Source of the DNA: Fodinibacter sp963811825
GTDB taxonomy: Bacteria; Actinomycetota; Actinomycetes; Actinomycetales; Dermatophilaceae
Reading direction: 5' to 3'
NCBI GenBank assembly: GCA_963811825.1
Contig: CAWESS010000037.1
Span: 67,605 to 131,604, forward strand
Length of the DNA stretch: 64,000 nucleotides
The notes under the pieces were generated by a model. That model had not been told where the DNA came from. It worked only from the letters and a program-made list of their open reading frames with translations, and ran no database searches. Both the position numbers and the translations under genes were made by a program. Positions within the stretch are counted from its first letter, which is position 1. The number at the start of each line of letters is the position of its first letter. This document shows, piece after piece, positions 42,439 through 52,956 of this stretch.

Positions 42439-44601
42439 ATGGTGGATGCACAGGTGCTGGAGATCGAGGGTCCGCACGGACCCCGTCAGGTGCGCGTGAG
42501 CAGCCCCGACCGGGTCATGTGGCCCGACTCCGGCATCACCAAGGGAGACCTCGCCGCCTACGTCACGGCCGTCGGTGACCCCCTGATCCACCACATCGGC
42601 GACCGCCCCGTGACGCTCCAGCGCTTCCCCGACGGCATCGAGGGCGAGGAGTTCTACCAGAAGAACCCGCCCAAGGGCATGCCCGAGTGGGTGCGCACCG
42701 TCTCGTGCCGCTACCCGAGCGGTCGCCGCCACGCCCAGGTCGTGTTCGACGAGGTCGCGAGCGCCGTGTGGGCCGTGCAGATGAACACGGTGACCTACCA
42801 CCCGTGGCCGGTTCGAACCGCGAACAACGACAACCCCGACGAGCTGCGCATCGACCTCGACCCCCAGCCCGGCCGCACCTTCTCGGATGCCGTGGAGGCG
42901 GCGGTCGCGCTGCGCGAGCTGCTCACCGAGGTGGGGCTCACCGCGTGGGCGAAGACCAGTGGCAACCGCGGGGTCCACGTCTACGCGCGGATCACCCCGA
43001 CCCACGAGTTCCTCGACGTGCGGCACGGCGTCATCGGCATCGCCCGCGAGCTCGAACGCCGCCTGCCCGACCTCGTGACCTCGTCGTGGTGGAAGGAGGA
43101 GCGCGGTGAGCGCGTGTTCGTCGACTTCAACCAGGCCTGCCGCGACCGCACCATCGCGTCCGCCTACAGCCCGCGTCCGCTGCCCGGGGCCCCGGTCTCG
43201 ATGCCGGTCACGTGGACCGAGCTGTCGACGGTGAGCCCCGCGGACTTCACCGTGCTCACGGTGCCCGACGTGCTCGAGGACCGCGGCGACGCCTGGGCCG
43301 ACATCGACTCCGTGGTCGGCGACGTCTCCGGCGCCCTGGCCCTGTGGCAGCGAGACGTCGACGAGCGCGGGCTCGGTGAGCTCAACTTCCCGCCGGACTA
43401 CCCGAAGATGCCGGGCGAGCCGCCGCGCGTGCAGCCGAGCAAGCGACGCACCGACAAGGCCGACGACGAGTACATGCCGCCCAAGGCCGAACGTGACGCC
43501 GCCGAGCGCGAGCGATGGGGGATGCCGGTCGTACCGCCCGTGCCGCCCATGCTCGCCAAGGCGGTCAAGGGCATCGGGGCCCTGGACGGCCAGGACGTCA
43601 GCTTCGAGCCCAAGTGGGACGGGTTCCGCTCGATCATCTTCCGCTCGGGCGACCTGGTGGAGATCGGCAGCCGCAACGAGAAACCGATGACCCGCTACTT
43701 CCCCGAGGTCGTGGAGGCTGCGTTGGCCAACCTGCCCGACCGGTGCGTCGTCGACGGCGAGATCATCGTCGTGCGGCCGGGGGAGGACCGCCTCGACTTC
43801 GACCTGCTGAGCCAGCGCATCCACCCCGCGGCCAGCCGGGTCACCAAGCTCTCCGTCGAGACCCCGGCGCGGTTCGTCGCCTTCGACCTGCTCGCCCTCG
43901 GTGACGACGACCTCACCGGCCGGCCGTTCCGCGAGCGCCGCGCCCTGCTCGAGCAGGCCCTGGCCACAGCGCAGGCCCCCATCCACCTCACCCCGGCCAC
44001 CACCGACCGCGACGTCGCGCAGGAGTGGTTCACCGAGTTCGAGGGGGCCGGGCTCGACGGGCTGGTCGCCAAGCAGCGGGGCGGCACCTACGAGCCCGAC
44101 AAGCGCACGATGGCCAAGATCAAGCACGAGCGGACCGCCGACTGTGTCGTCGCGGGCTACCGCACCCACAAGAGCGGTGACGACCTCGTGGGCAGCCTGC
44201 TGCTCGGCATCCACGACGACACCGGCCAGCTGCTCTCGGTCGGCGTCATCGGCGCCTTCCCCATGGCGCGTCGCAAGGAGCTGTTCGACGAGCTGCAGCC
44301 CCTGGTCACCACGTTCGAGGACCACCCGTGGAGCTGGGCCGCCCAGGAGGAGGGCACCCGCACCCCGCGTGCCTCCGCCGGCAGCAGGTGGGCTGCCGGC
44401 AAGGACCTCTCGTTCACCCCGCTTCGCCCCGAGCTGGTCGTCGAGGTTCGCTACGACCACATGGAGGGCGTGCGGTTCCGCCACACGGCACAGTTCGCCC
44501 GGTGGCGCCCCGACAAGGAGCCGGCCGACTGCACCTTCGACCAGCTCGACGAACCCGTGTCCTACGACCTGTCCGAAGTTCTCACCGGGGGGCGCGGATG
44601 A
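42439..44601 (+). CDS. ligD: ATP-dependent DNA ligase D (polymerase-ligase form)
   Basis: LigD repairs double-strand breaks with Ku by end joining. The 720-residue protein has an N-terminal primase-polymerase domain (LQRFPDGIEGEEFYQKNPP, RIDLDPQPG with the metal Asp pair at about 139-141, KTSGNRGVHVYARI) followed by the ligase domain. The adenylated lysine is in FEPKWDGFRS (K about 392). Further motifs are DGEIIVV, GLDGLVAKQRGGTYEP and the OB fold (LGIHDDTGQLLSVGVIGAF). The phosphoesterase domain of mycobacterial LigD is absent, and no ku gene lies in this window. Confidence 0.94.
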   Translation: MVDAQVLEIEGPHGPRQVRVSSPDRVMWPDSGITKGDLAAYVTAVGDPLIHHIGDRPVTLQRFPDGIEGEEFYQKNPPKGMPEWVRTVSCRYPSGRRHAQVVFDEVASAVWAVQMNTVTYHPWPVRTANNDNPDELRIDLDPQPGRTFSDAVEAAVALRELLTEVGLTAWAKTSGNRGVHVYARITPTHEFLDVRHGVIGIARELERRLPDLVTSSWWKEERGERVFVDFNQACRDRTIASAYSPRPLPGAPVSMPVTWTELSTVSPADFTVLTVPDVLEDRGDAWADIDSVVGDVSGALALWQRDVDERGLGELNFPPDYPKMPGEPPRVQPSKRRTDKADDEYMPPKAERDAAERERWGMPVVPPVPPMLAKAVKGIGALDGQDVSFEPKWDGFRSIIFRSGDLVEIGSRNEKPMTRYFPEVVEAALANLPDRCVVDGEIIVVRPGEDRLDFDLLSQRIHPAASRVTKLSVETPARFVAFDLLALGDDDLTGRPFRERRALLEQALATAQAPIHLTPATTDRDVAQEWFTEFEGAGLDGLVAKQRGGTYEPDKRTMAKIKHERTADCVVAGYRTHKSGDDLVGSLLLGIHDDTGQLLSVGVIGAFPMARRKELFDELQPLVTTFEDHPWSWAAQEEGTRTPRASAGSRWAAGKDLSFTPLRPELVVEVRYDHMEGVRFRHTAQFARWRPDKEPADCTFDQLDEPVSYDLSEVLTGGRG

Positions 44602-44614
44602 CGCGCGGACGCGC

Positions 44615-45790
44615 ATGACCGGCCGCACCCAGCGCGTCGCGACCGCCGGGGCAGCGGTGGGGGTGACCACCGCCGTGGCCAGTGGCGCCGGGTCGCTCGC
44701 AGCCGCTGCCTACTTCGCGCGCAAGGTGCTCACCCCCGACCGTCAGCGCCCCGACGACGTCGTCGTACGGGCGGCCGGGGTCCTCGTCGGTCACCCTCAC
44801 CGCGACGCCGGAGACCCTCGTCCCCGGGCGCTACGGCCTGTGGATCGACAACGGTTTCGGCCACGTGCGCATCGGCGACATCCTGCGGACCGACCCCGAG
44901 GCCGACGTCGTCGAGCGCGAGCTGATCGCCGTCGACCGCGGTTACCTCGCGCCCGGAACGGCCCGCTGGAACGCCTACTTCCACGGTGCGCCGCCCGACG
45001 TCACCATCGGCGCCGCGACCGAGCACGTCGACGTATGCCGGTGAGCTCGGTGCGATGCCTGCGTGGGTCGTGCGCCCCGAGGGTGCGCAGGCTCGGGCCT
45101 CGGGCCGGTGGGCGGTGCTCGTCCACGGGCGGGGAGCACGCCGCGAGGAGACGATCCGCGCGATGCCGCCCCTGCTCGGCCAGGGCTGGACCTGCCTGGT
45201 CCCGAGCTACCGCAACGACGAGGGCGTGCCGTCCGGCTCCGGACGGCCGCTACGCCCTGGGTCTGTCCGAGTGGCGTGACATCGAGGCCGCGGTCGCCTA
45301 CGCCGTCGAGCACGGCGCTCAGGAGCTGCTGATCGTCGGCTGGTCGATGGGCGGGGCGATCGTGCTCCAGCTCCTCGACCGGACCCGGTTCTCGAACCTC
45401 GTGTCCCGTGTCGTCCTCGACGGCCCGGTCATCGACTGGGGCGACGTCCTGGCCTACCACGCGCGGGGGCACCGCCTGCCCCGCCACGTCGGGTCGCTGG
45501 CTCGCTCGATGATGAACCGGCGCTGGGGTCACCGGCTCGTCGGCGTGCGCGAGGGGGTCGACCTGGCCAAGACCGACTGGGTGCGCCGGGCGGACGAGCT
45601 GCACCACCGCGTCCTGCTCATCCACTCGGCCGATGACGAGTTCGTGCCGGTCGGCCCGTCCCGCGAGCTGGCTCGGGCGCGCCCCGACCTCGTGACCTTC
45701 CATCAGTGGCAGGTGGCCCGCCACTGCCAGGAGTGGAACACCGAACCCGAGCGCTGGGAGCGCCTCGTGGCCGAGTTCGCGGCGGGTTGA
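44615..45790 (+). CDS. Alpha/beta hydrolase, three frameshifts
   Basis: ATG 44615 lies 13 bases after the ligD stop. A membrane-like N-terminal helix (VGVTTAVASGAGSLAAAAYFA) is followed by TPETLVPGRYGLWIDNGFGH, then the hydrolase fold: WAVLVHGRGARREE (oxyanion), LLIVGWSMGGAIVLQLL (nucleophile Ser), HSADDEFVPV (Asp) and VARHCQEWNTEPE (His). Extra bases near 44778, 45030 and 45240 break the frame; since the net shift is three bases, the final frame equals the first and the corrected length is 390 residues. Substrate unknown; prolyl-oligopeptidase-like esterases resemble it. Confidence 0.82.
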   Translation: MTGRTQRVATAGAAVGVTTAVASGAGSLAAAAYFARKVLTPDRQRPDDVVVRAAGVLVGHPHRDAGDPRPRALRPVDRQRFRPRAHRRHPADRPRGRRRRARADRRRPRLPRARNGPLERLLPRCAARRHHRRRDRARRRMPVSSVRCLRGSCAPRVRRLGPRAGGRCSSTGGEHAARRRSARCRPCSARAGPAWSRATATTRACRPAPDGRYALGLSEWRDIEAAVAYAVEHGAQELLIVGWSMGGAIVLQLLDRTRFSNLVSRVVLDGPVIDWGDVLAYHARGHRLPRHVGSLARSMMNRRWGHRLVGVREGVDLAKTDWVRRADELHHRVLLIHSADDEFVPVGPSRELARARPDLVTFHQWQVARHCQEWNTEPERWERLVAEFAAG

Positions 45791-45805
45791 GCGAAGGCCG
45801 CTCAT

Positions 45806-45847
45806 AGTCATTTCGGGCCATGTCCGGGGTGGCGGCACAGGTATAGC
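45806..45847 (+). promoter_or_regulatory. Promoter of the S8 protease gene with upstream element
   Basis: AGTCATTTCGGGC (45806-45818) precedes a weak -35 (ATGTCC) and TATAGC (45842-45847), a good -10. Twelve of the 13 bases match the elements at 55274-55286 and 62595-62607. Confidence 0.5.
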
Positions 45848-45925
45848 GTGCGCGAGGGTGGCCGGACCGACCACCGCTGGTCATCCGGGGGGACTGCCCC
45901 CGGGCCCGTTGCTCGGAGGCTTCCC

Positions 45926-48900
45926 GTGGCTCGTCACTCATCGTCCCTTCGCCGCCTGGCCGTGACCACGTCGGTCATCGCCGTCGTGGTCGCCGGGGGT
46001 GCATCGACGGCCGCGCAGACCCTCGGCGCGGCGCCGCCGGACCCGTCGAGGTTCACCGCGACGCCACTGACGTCGATCGCGTCCCAGTTCGACGTGCCGA
46101 AGTCGGCGACCGGCAAGGTCGCCAAGAGCGACCCGGCGCTCCTCAAGCGCACCGATGCCGCCGTCGTCAGCGTCATGGTCAAGCTCGACCTCGACCCCGT
46201 CGCGTCGTACGCCGGTGGCGTGAAGGGGCTGAAGGCCACGAGCCCGGCCGCCACGAAGAAGCCCCTGAAGGCCAACAAGGCCGCCGTCGCGGCCTACTCC
46301 AAGCACGCGAACGCCGTGGTCGCGGATGCGGCCAAGGACATCCGCAAGGCCTCCCGGGCGGCCAAGGTCGGCCGCTCGTTCACGACCGCATTCGGTGGGG
46401 TGTCGGTGCGGCTCCCCGCGAACCAGGCCAAGGCCCTGCTGGCCGTCGACGGCGTGGTCGCGGTGCAGAGCGACACCCTCGAGCAGCCACTGACCGACGC
46501 CTCCCCGCAGTTCGTCGGTGCGACCAAGGTGTGGCCCTCGCTCGGCGGCTCGAGCACCGCTGGTGAGGGTGTCGTCGTCGGCATCCTGGACTCGGGCATC
46601 TGGCCCGAGCACCCCTCGCTGGTCGACCCCGGCATCGGCGCCCCGGACGGCGCTCCGTTCGCCTGTGACTTCGGGGACGGCAGCGCCGGTCTCGGCGCCG
46701 AGTTCGAGTGCAACGACAAGCTCGTCGGCGCCCACGTCTTCGTCGACACCTACCTCGCCCTCCTCGGTGCCGCGCCCGGTGAGTACTGCAACGCCAGCGG
46801 CTGCTCGGCGCGCGACGCCGACGGCCACGGCACGCACACGGCGACGACCGCGGCGGGCAGTCCGGTCGCGCACGCGACGGTCTTCGGCGTCGACCGCGGG
46901 GCCGTGAGCGGCATCGCCCCCGGGGCCTCCGTCATCGCCTACCGCGTCTGCCTCGACCAGGGCTGCTACAGCTCCGACTCGGTCGCCGCGGTCGAGCAGG
47001 CGATCAGCGACGGCGTCGACGTCATCAACTTCTCGATCAGCGGCGGCGCGAACCCCTACACCGACCCGGTCGAGCTGGCCTTCTACGACGCGAACGCCGC
47101 CGGGATCAGCGTCAACGCCTCCGCCGGCAACGACGGACCGGGTGCCGCCACGGCCAACCACGGTGGGCCGTGGGTGACGACCGTCGGCGCCTCGACGTCC
47201 GACCGGCACTTCGAGTCCTCGCTGACCCTGTCCGCCGCCTGGTGCGGCCACCCTCACCAGGGTGGGGTCGACGATCACGCGGCGGCGTGACCGGCGTTCC
47301 CGTCGTGCCCGCCTCACAGGTGCCGGGCTACACGGGCACCGCGTTGTGCCAGACCCCGTTCGCCGCCGGGTCGCTCACCGGCAAGGTCGTCGTCTGCACG
47401 CGCGGTGGCAACGGTCGCATCGCCAAGGGCTACAACGCCTCCCTGGGTGGGGCGAGCGGGATGATCCTGCTCAACGCCACCGAGCGCGGCACCATGACCG
47501 ACAACCACTTCGTCCCGACCATCCACCTCGACAGCCCGAACAACGACGTGCTCGCCTTCCTGTCCGCCAACACCGGCGTCACCGCGACCTGGGCAGCCGG
47601 TCAGAAGGCGACGGTGCGCGGTGACGTCATGGCGGGCTTCAGCTCGCGCGGCCCGCTCGGCGACTTCCTCAAGCCCGACATCACCGCCCCCGGGGTCCAG
47701 ATCCTCGCGGGCCACACGCCGACGCCGCTGACGCCGGACGGCGGACCTCCCGGCCAGCTGTTCCAGGCCATCGCCGGCACCTCGATGTCTGGCCCGCACC
47801 TGGCCGGCGCCTCCGCGCTCGTCAAGGCGGCGCACCCGACGTGGACCCCGGGCCAGATCAAGTCGGCCCTGATGACCTCGTCGACGCAGGACGTGCTCAA
47901 GGAGGACGGCGCCACCAAGGCCGACCCCTTCGACCGCGGCGCGGGCTCGATGCGCGTGGACGCGGCCGTCGCGGCCGTCGCGACCATCAGCGAGACGCCG
48001 GCGAACCTCCTCACGGCTGCTGCGATGGACCGCGTCGACCTCAACCTGCCGAGCATCCAGGCCAACCCCCTGCCGGGTGCCATCACGACGCAGCGGACCC
48101 TCACCAACACGACGACGCGCGACCAACCGTTCAAGGCCAGCGCCACAGGCACCAACGGGCTCAAGGTCACCGTCTCGCCGAGCTCGTTCTCGGTGCCGGC
48201 CGGTGGCACCAGGACCATCTCGATCACGCTCGACGGCACGGCCGCCCCCGACGGGTGGGCGTTCGGCCAGGTCACTCTGGCGTCGACGGCCAAGCGCACT
48301 CCGATCGTGCTTCCGGTGACGGCGCGCGTGGCCGACAGCGCCGTGCCGATGACGCACACCTGCACGCCGACCGTCCTCACCCGTGACCAGGATGCCGCGT
48401 GCACCGTGACGCTGACCAACAACAGCGCCGCTCCCGCCCCCGTCGAGCTCTCGCTCGACGCCGGCAACCGGGTCGACATCAGCTCGGTCAGCGCCCCGGC
48501 AACGGGGACGGCCCACGGGTTCTCGTGGAATGGCACCCTCACGCCGGCCCTCCCGCCGACGATCACCTCGGTCGCCTCCGTCGCGCCGGAGCAGACGCCG
48601 GGCGGCGGGTACCTCCCGCTCTCCGACTTCGGCATCGCTCCCATTGCGGGCGTCGGTGACGAGACGATCACCAACTTCAACGTCCCGGCGTTCACCTACG
48701 GGACCGAGACCTACACCCGGATCGGCGTCGTCTCGAACGGGTACGTCGTGATCGGCGGTGGGGCGAGTGCGGACGTCGACTACCTGGCCGGCACCCGATC
48801 CCCTCGACGAACCGGCCGAACAACATCGTCGCGCCGTTCTGGAGCGACCTCAACCCGAGTCGCGCGGTGGTGCCGGCGTGCGCATCGGCATCCTCACGCG

Positions 48901-49283
48901 ACGGGATCGAACGCCTGGATCGTCGTCGACTACGAGGCGGTCGCCCACCTACAGCGCACGGGACAGAAGAACTCGTTCCAGGTCTGGATCGGCATCAACG
49001 GCACCGACGACGTCACGATCGCCCACGGCCCGACCGAGGGCCCCGGTGGCGACGGGCTGAGCCAGGGTGCCGAGAACCGCAACGGGACGAGCGGCGCCGC
49101 CTACACCGGTGGCACGGACACGACGTGGCGGGTCAACGCGACGCCCCGACCCCGGGTGGCTCGGTGACGATCACCTACGACGCCTCCAGCTCAAAAGCGG
49201 GCACGTACGTCCTGGCGCCGAAGGCCACGACCCCCGTGGTCAAGGGAACGATCAGCGTCCCGCAGACACTGCGGGTGCAGTGA
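45926..49283 (+). CDS. Secreted subtilisin-like (S8) serine protease, several frameshifts
   Basis: GTG 45926 has GGAGG six bases upstream and a signal peptide (RRLAVTTSVIAVVVAGGAST). An I9-type propeptide follows (to about 170). The catalytic triad is intact: GILDSGIWPEH (Asp), DADGHGTHTATTAAG (His) and AGTSMSGPHLAGASAL (Ser). A protease-associated (PA) insertion (TGKVVVCTRGGNGR) and an FnIII-like C-terminal domain are present. The frame breaks near 47250, at least twice in 48800-48890, and near 49145; the last piece ends TPVVKGTISVPQTLRVQ. The corrected size is about 1,100 residues, as for large secreted subtilases. No sorting signal is visible. Confidence 0.88.
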
Positions 49284-49341
49284 CCTCTGCGCACTGACCT
49301 CCGAGCGGTGACCCGCAGGGGCGTGGCCGCGAGGCGGTGAC

Positions 49342-49375
49342 CTCGTGGGGGTGGGCGGCGGCCCACCCCCACGAG
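49342..49375. terminator. Bidirectional terminator
   Basis: A perfect 15-bp stem (49342-49356 with 49361-49375) and a 4-base loop lie between the converging S8 protease and reductase genes. Confidence 0.85.
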
Positions 49376-49387
49376 TCAGCCGTCGAC

Positions 49388-50129
49388 TCAGGTCCGCACC
49401 CGCCAGAGCCCGAGCAGCGTGCCCGCCTCCTCCAGCAACAGGCGCGGAGCGAGCCGGATGCCGTCGGCGTCACCGAGCGCTGGCCCGCTGGTCACCCGGG
49501 TGCCGTCGCCACCGACGACGGTCGGTGCGAGCGACAGCGCCACCTCGTCGACGACCCCCTCGGCCAGGGCGGCGGCGAACAGGCTCGGCCCGCCCTCGCA
49601 GAGGATGTGTCGGAGCCCGAGCACGGCGAGCGCGTCGAGCGCGCCAGCCAGGTCGACGTGGTCGCCCCCGGCGACGATGCACGGCATCCGAACCGAGAAC
49701 GCTGCGGGCCCGCGCGAGGCGACGCGGGCCGGCTGACTCGCAGGTCACGAGCAGCCCGGCACCGCGGCCCGCGACCGGTGTGCGGAGGCCTTCCGGGACC
49801 CGACCGGAGCCGGTGACCACGACGAGCGCCGGTGGTGACGGCCGACGGCGGGTCGGCTCGATCCGTTCGTAACCCTCCGCGCGCACCGTGCCCGCCCCGA
49901 CGAGCACGGCATCACACAGGGCCCGTTGCAGGGCGAAGACCCGGTTGTCCGCAGGGGTGTTGATCGTGCCGCTGCGGCCGTCGCCCCCGACCGCGGAGCC
50001 GTCGAGGGTGCTGACGAAGTTCGACCGCACCCAGCGGCGCCGCGGGAAGGCGTAGAGGTCGGCGAGGTCGGAGGCCGTGACGCGCGCACCGGGCTGCGCC
50101 GGTCGTCGCGGATCGAGGAGGACGCGCAT
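49388..50129 (-). CDS. Pyrimidine reductase family protein (RibD C-terminal domain), one frameshift
   Basis: A stand-alone RibD C-terminal-type reductase, as often annotated pyrimidine reductase in actinobacteria; RibD proper makes a riboflavin precursor. It starts at ATG 50129 (MRVLLDPRRPAQPG). Signatures are VRSNFVSTLDGSAVGGDGRS, DAVLVGAGTVRAEGYERI and LRHILCEGGPSLFAAAL. An extra base near 49735 shifts the frame (CES / PARVASRGPAAFSVRM); the corrected length is 246 residues. No other riboflavin gene lies in the window. Confidence 0.85.
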
Positions 50130-50230
50130 GCGGTGAGTGTGGCAGGACCACGGTGGTGAGGGCGGCTCGCCGGTGACAGCGATTGCACCGCTCGGGCCCA
50201 TGGCGGCCGAGGGTCTGCAAGGATGCGGCG

Positions 50231-51283
50231 ATGGGCAAGGGTTCGAAGAAGAGCAAGAAGTCCGACAAGAAGTCCGGCAGGAAGTCGGGCAAGGGCGGCG
50301 CCGTCCCGCAGGCGGAGGTCGCCGGCTCCGGCGCGCTCCCGGCCGAGCAGGTCACGCCGGACGCGAAGCTCTCGGGCAAGGCGGCGAAGAAGGCCGAGAA
50401 GAAGCGCAAGAAGGCCGCGAAGGCACGCGGGGACAAGGCCGTCGAACCCGTCACGTGGTCGCAGGTGCTGCGCGTCGGACCGGGCTTCTCGCTCGCCGAC
50501 CTCGACCCCGCCTCGAAGCCCGGGTTCACGGGCGACAAGGCCGCCGGCGAGGCCGTCATGGAAGAGCTCCAAGCCCGCACGAGCGACCTGCAGGAACGGC
50601 TCTACGCCGAGTCCAAGGGTGGCGGTGGGCGTTCGGTGCTGCTCGTCATCCAGGGCATGGACACCTCCGGCAAGGGCGGCATCATGCGCCACGTCGTCGG
50701 GGCCGTCGACCCCCAGGGCATCGACATCACGTCGTTCAAGGCGCCGAGCGCCGAGGAGAAGCGACACCCGTTCCTCTGGCGCATCCGCCCAGCACTCCCG
50801 GGCCCGGGCGACATCGGCGTCTTCGACCGCAGCCACTACGAGGACGTGCTCATCGCGCGGGTCCACGACCTCGTCCCGCGCACCACCTGGTCGCGCAGGT
50901 ACTCGCAGATCAACACCTTCGAGGCGGGCGTCGTCGAGTCGGGCACGACCATCATCAAGGTCATGCTGCACATCTCCAGCGCCGAGCAGAAGGCCCGCCT
51001 CACCGAGCGCCTCGAGCGCGAGGACAAGCACTGGAAGTACAACCCCGGCGACATCGACGAGCGGATGCACTGGCCCGACTACATGACGGCGTACCAGGCG
51101 GCGCTCGAGAAGACCTCCACCGATGCCGCGCCGTGGTTCGTCGTGCCCGCCGACCGCAAGTGGTACGCGCGCCTCGCCGTGACCAACCTCCTGCTCGAGC
51201 ACCTCGAGGCGATGGACCCGAAGTGGCCCGCGGCCGACTTCGACGTCGAGGCCGAGAAGACCCGGCTCGCCCTCACTCCCTGA
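50231..51283 (+). CDS. ppk2: Polyphosphate kinase 2 family protein
   Basis: PPK2 proteins transfer phosphate between polyphosphate and nucleotides. The 350-residue product has Walker A LVIQGMDTSGKGGIMRHVV (about 138-156) and Walker B GVFDRSHYEDVLIARVH, with the lid RLEREDKHWKYNPGDI. Its first 80 residues are unusually rich in Lys and Ala (KKSKKSDKKSGRKSGKGG) and look disordered, perhaps binding polyphosphate or nucleic acid. ATG 50231 begins that tail. The stop overlaps the end of the converging AidB-like gene by 11 bases. Confidence 0.92.
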   Translation: MGKGSKKSKKSDKKSGRKSGKGGAVPQAEVAGSGALPAEQVTPDAKLSGKAAKKAEKKRKKAAKARGDKAVEPVTWSQVLRVGPGFSLADLDPASKPGFTGDKAAGEAVMEELQARTSDLQERLYAESKGGGGRSVLLVIQGMDTSGKGGIMRHVVGAVDPQGIDITSFKAPSAEEKRHPFLWRIRPALPGPGDIGVFDRSHYEDVLIARVHDLVPRTTWSRRYSQINTFEAGVVESGTTIIKVMLHISSAEQKARLTERLEREDKHWKYNPGDIDERMHWPDYMTAYQAALEKTSTDAAPWFVVPADRKWYARLAVTNLLLEHLEAMDPKWPAADFDVEAEKTRLALTP

Positions 51284-52928
51284 GGGCGCGCTCGAGGAGG
51301 AGCGCCACGGCATCCGGCCCGACCGAGGACCCGAGCGTGCCGAAGGTGCTCCCGTGGTCACCGCCGAGGCGGCTCGCGACGAACGCGTCCGCGACGGCCG
51401 CGGGGGAGTGCCGCACGAGCAGGCCCGCCTGCAGGGTCACGGCCAGGTGCTCGACGAGGCGCCGTGCCGCCCACGCGGCGTCCGGCGCCAGGGCGAGCGC
51501 GGATGCCGTCCCGCACCGGTCGATCGCGGCGTCGAGCACGGGATCGTGGCCGCGAGCGAGGGCGAGCTCCTCGAGCAGTGCCGCGAGGGATGCCGGGTCG
51601 CGGGTGAGCGCCCGCACGACGTCGAGCGCGTTGACGTTGCCCGAGCCCTCCCAGATCGAGTTGAGCGGCGCCTCGCGGTAGAGCCGGGCCAGACCGTTCT
51701 CCTCGACGTAGCCGTTGCCGCCCAGGCACTCCAGCGCCTCGGCGACCATCGGCGCAGCGCGCTTGCACACCCAGAACTTGCCCAGGGCCACCCCCAGCCG
51801 CACGAAGTCGCTCTCGCCGGAGTCGACGGCGTGGGCCAGTCGCATCGCGAGCACCGTGGCCGCCTCGCTCTCCAGCGCCAGGTCGGCGAGGACGTTGCGC
51901 ATGAGGGGCTGGTCGACGAGCAGTGCCCCGAAGGCGCTGCGGTGGCGGGCGTGGTGCACGGCGCGCACGAGGGCCGCGCGCATCGTGGCGGTCGACCCGA
52001 GCACGCAGTCGAGCCGGGTCGACGCGACCATCTCGATGATGGTGCGGATGCCGCGACCCTCCTCGCCGACCCGCACCGCCCACGTGCCGTCCAGCTCGAT
52101 CTCCGACGAGGCGTTGGAGCGGTTGCCGAGCTTGTCCTTGAGCCGCTGGATCCGGATCTCGTTGCGGGTGCCGTCGTCGAGCACCCGGGGGAGCAGGAAG
52201 CACCCGACCCCGGCGTCGGTCTGGGCCAGCACGAGGAACGCATCACTCATCGGGGCCGAGCAGAACCACTTGTGGCCGGTGAGGCGGTAGGTCTGGCCGG
52301 CCAACGGGCCGTCCGGCGCTGACACGGCCCGTGTCGTGTTGGCCCGCACGTCGGAGCCGCCCTGCTTCTCGGTCATCCCCATCCCGACCGTGAGCCCGGC
52401 CTTGGTGGCCGCGGGGGCCAGCACGGGGTCGTAGGCGCGCGAGGCGAGCCCCGGCATCCAGCGGTCGGCGAGGGCGGGCTCGGCCGCGAGGGCGGGCGCC
52501 GCGGCATACGTCATCGACACCGGGCACAGGTGACCGGCCTCGACCTGGGACCACACGATGAACCCCGCGGCCCGTCGGGCGTGGGCGCCACTCGCGAAGG
52601 GGCGCGTCCAGGGCTCGGCGGTGAGACCGTGGCCGACGGCGACCTCCATGAGGCGGTGGTAGGACGGGTGGTACTCCACCTCGTCGCGGCGCTCCCCGGT
52701 CGCGGCGTGCGTGAACAGCACCGGGGTGACGCGGTCGGCCTGGTCGGCCCAGGCGCGCACCGCGGGCGTGCCGGCGAGGGCGCCGAGGTCCGTGAGAGCA
52801 CGGGCGCCGGCCGGGTCGACGGGCGCGACCCACCGCTGCACGCCCTCGCTGAGGACCTGGTCGCAGGCGAGGAGGTTGAGGTGGCTCGGCTCCGGGACGA
52901 CATTGGTGACGACGTGGGTCCGCACCAC
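51273..52928 (-). CDS. Acyl-CoA dehydrogenase family, AidB-like
   Basis: The 551-residue protein resembles AidB, the flavoprotein of the adaptive response to alkylation. AidB-type features are the long N-terminal domain (NLLACDQVLSEGVQRW, VEYHPSYHRLMEVAVGHGL), GMGMTEKQGGSDVRANTT, TGHKWFCSAPMSDAFLVLAQ and ALECLGGNGYVEENGLARLYREAP. Substrate activity in this group is uncertain. The start is GTG 52928; the next codon is also GTG. The gene is divergent from yihY with 28 bases between the starts, and it converges on ppk2. Confidence 0.9.
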   Translation of the reverse strand: MVRTHVVTNVVPEPSHLNLLACDQVLSEGVQRWVAPVDPAGARALTDLGALAGTPAVRAWADQADRVTPVLFTHAATGERRDEVEYHPSYHRLMEVAVGHGLTAEPWTRPFASGAHARRAAGFIVWSQVEAGHLCPVSMTYAAAPALAAEPALADRWMPGLASRAYDPVLAPAATKAGLTVGMGMTEKQGGSDVRANTTRAVSAPDGPLAGQTYRLTGHKWFCSAPMSDAFLVLAQTDAGVGCFLLPRVLDDGTRNEIRIQRLKDKLGNRSNASSEIELDGTWAVRVGEEGRGIRTIIEMVASTRLDCVLGSTATMRAALVRAVHHARHRSAFGALLVDQPLMRNVLADLALESEAATVLAMRLAHAVDSGESDFVRLGVALGKFWVCKRAAPMVAEALECLGGNGYVEENGLARLYREAPLNSIWEGSGNVNALDVVRALTRDPASLAALLEELALARGHDPVLDAAIDRCGTASALALAPDAAWAARRLVEHLAVTLQAGLLVRHSPAAVADAFVASRLGGDHGSTFGTLGSSVGPDAVALLLERALRE

Positions 52929-52956
52929 TGCAGGGTACGGCGGTTACCGTTGGCCC

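Noticed and set aside
42283..44670. A long open frame antisense to ligD, continuous with msrB
   Set aside because: It mirrors the third-position GC bias of ligD, has Gly/Val/Asp/Arg-rich composition without family features, and the real msrB start lies at 42282.
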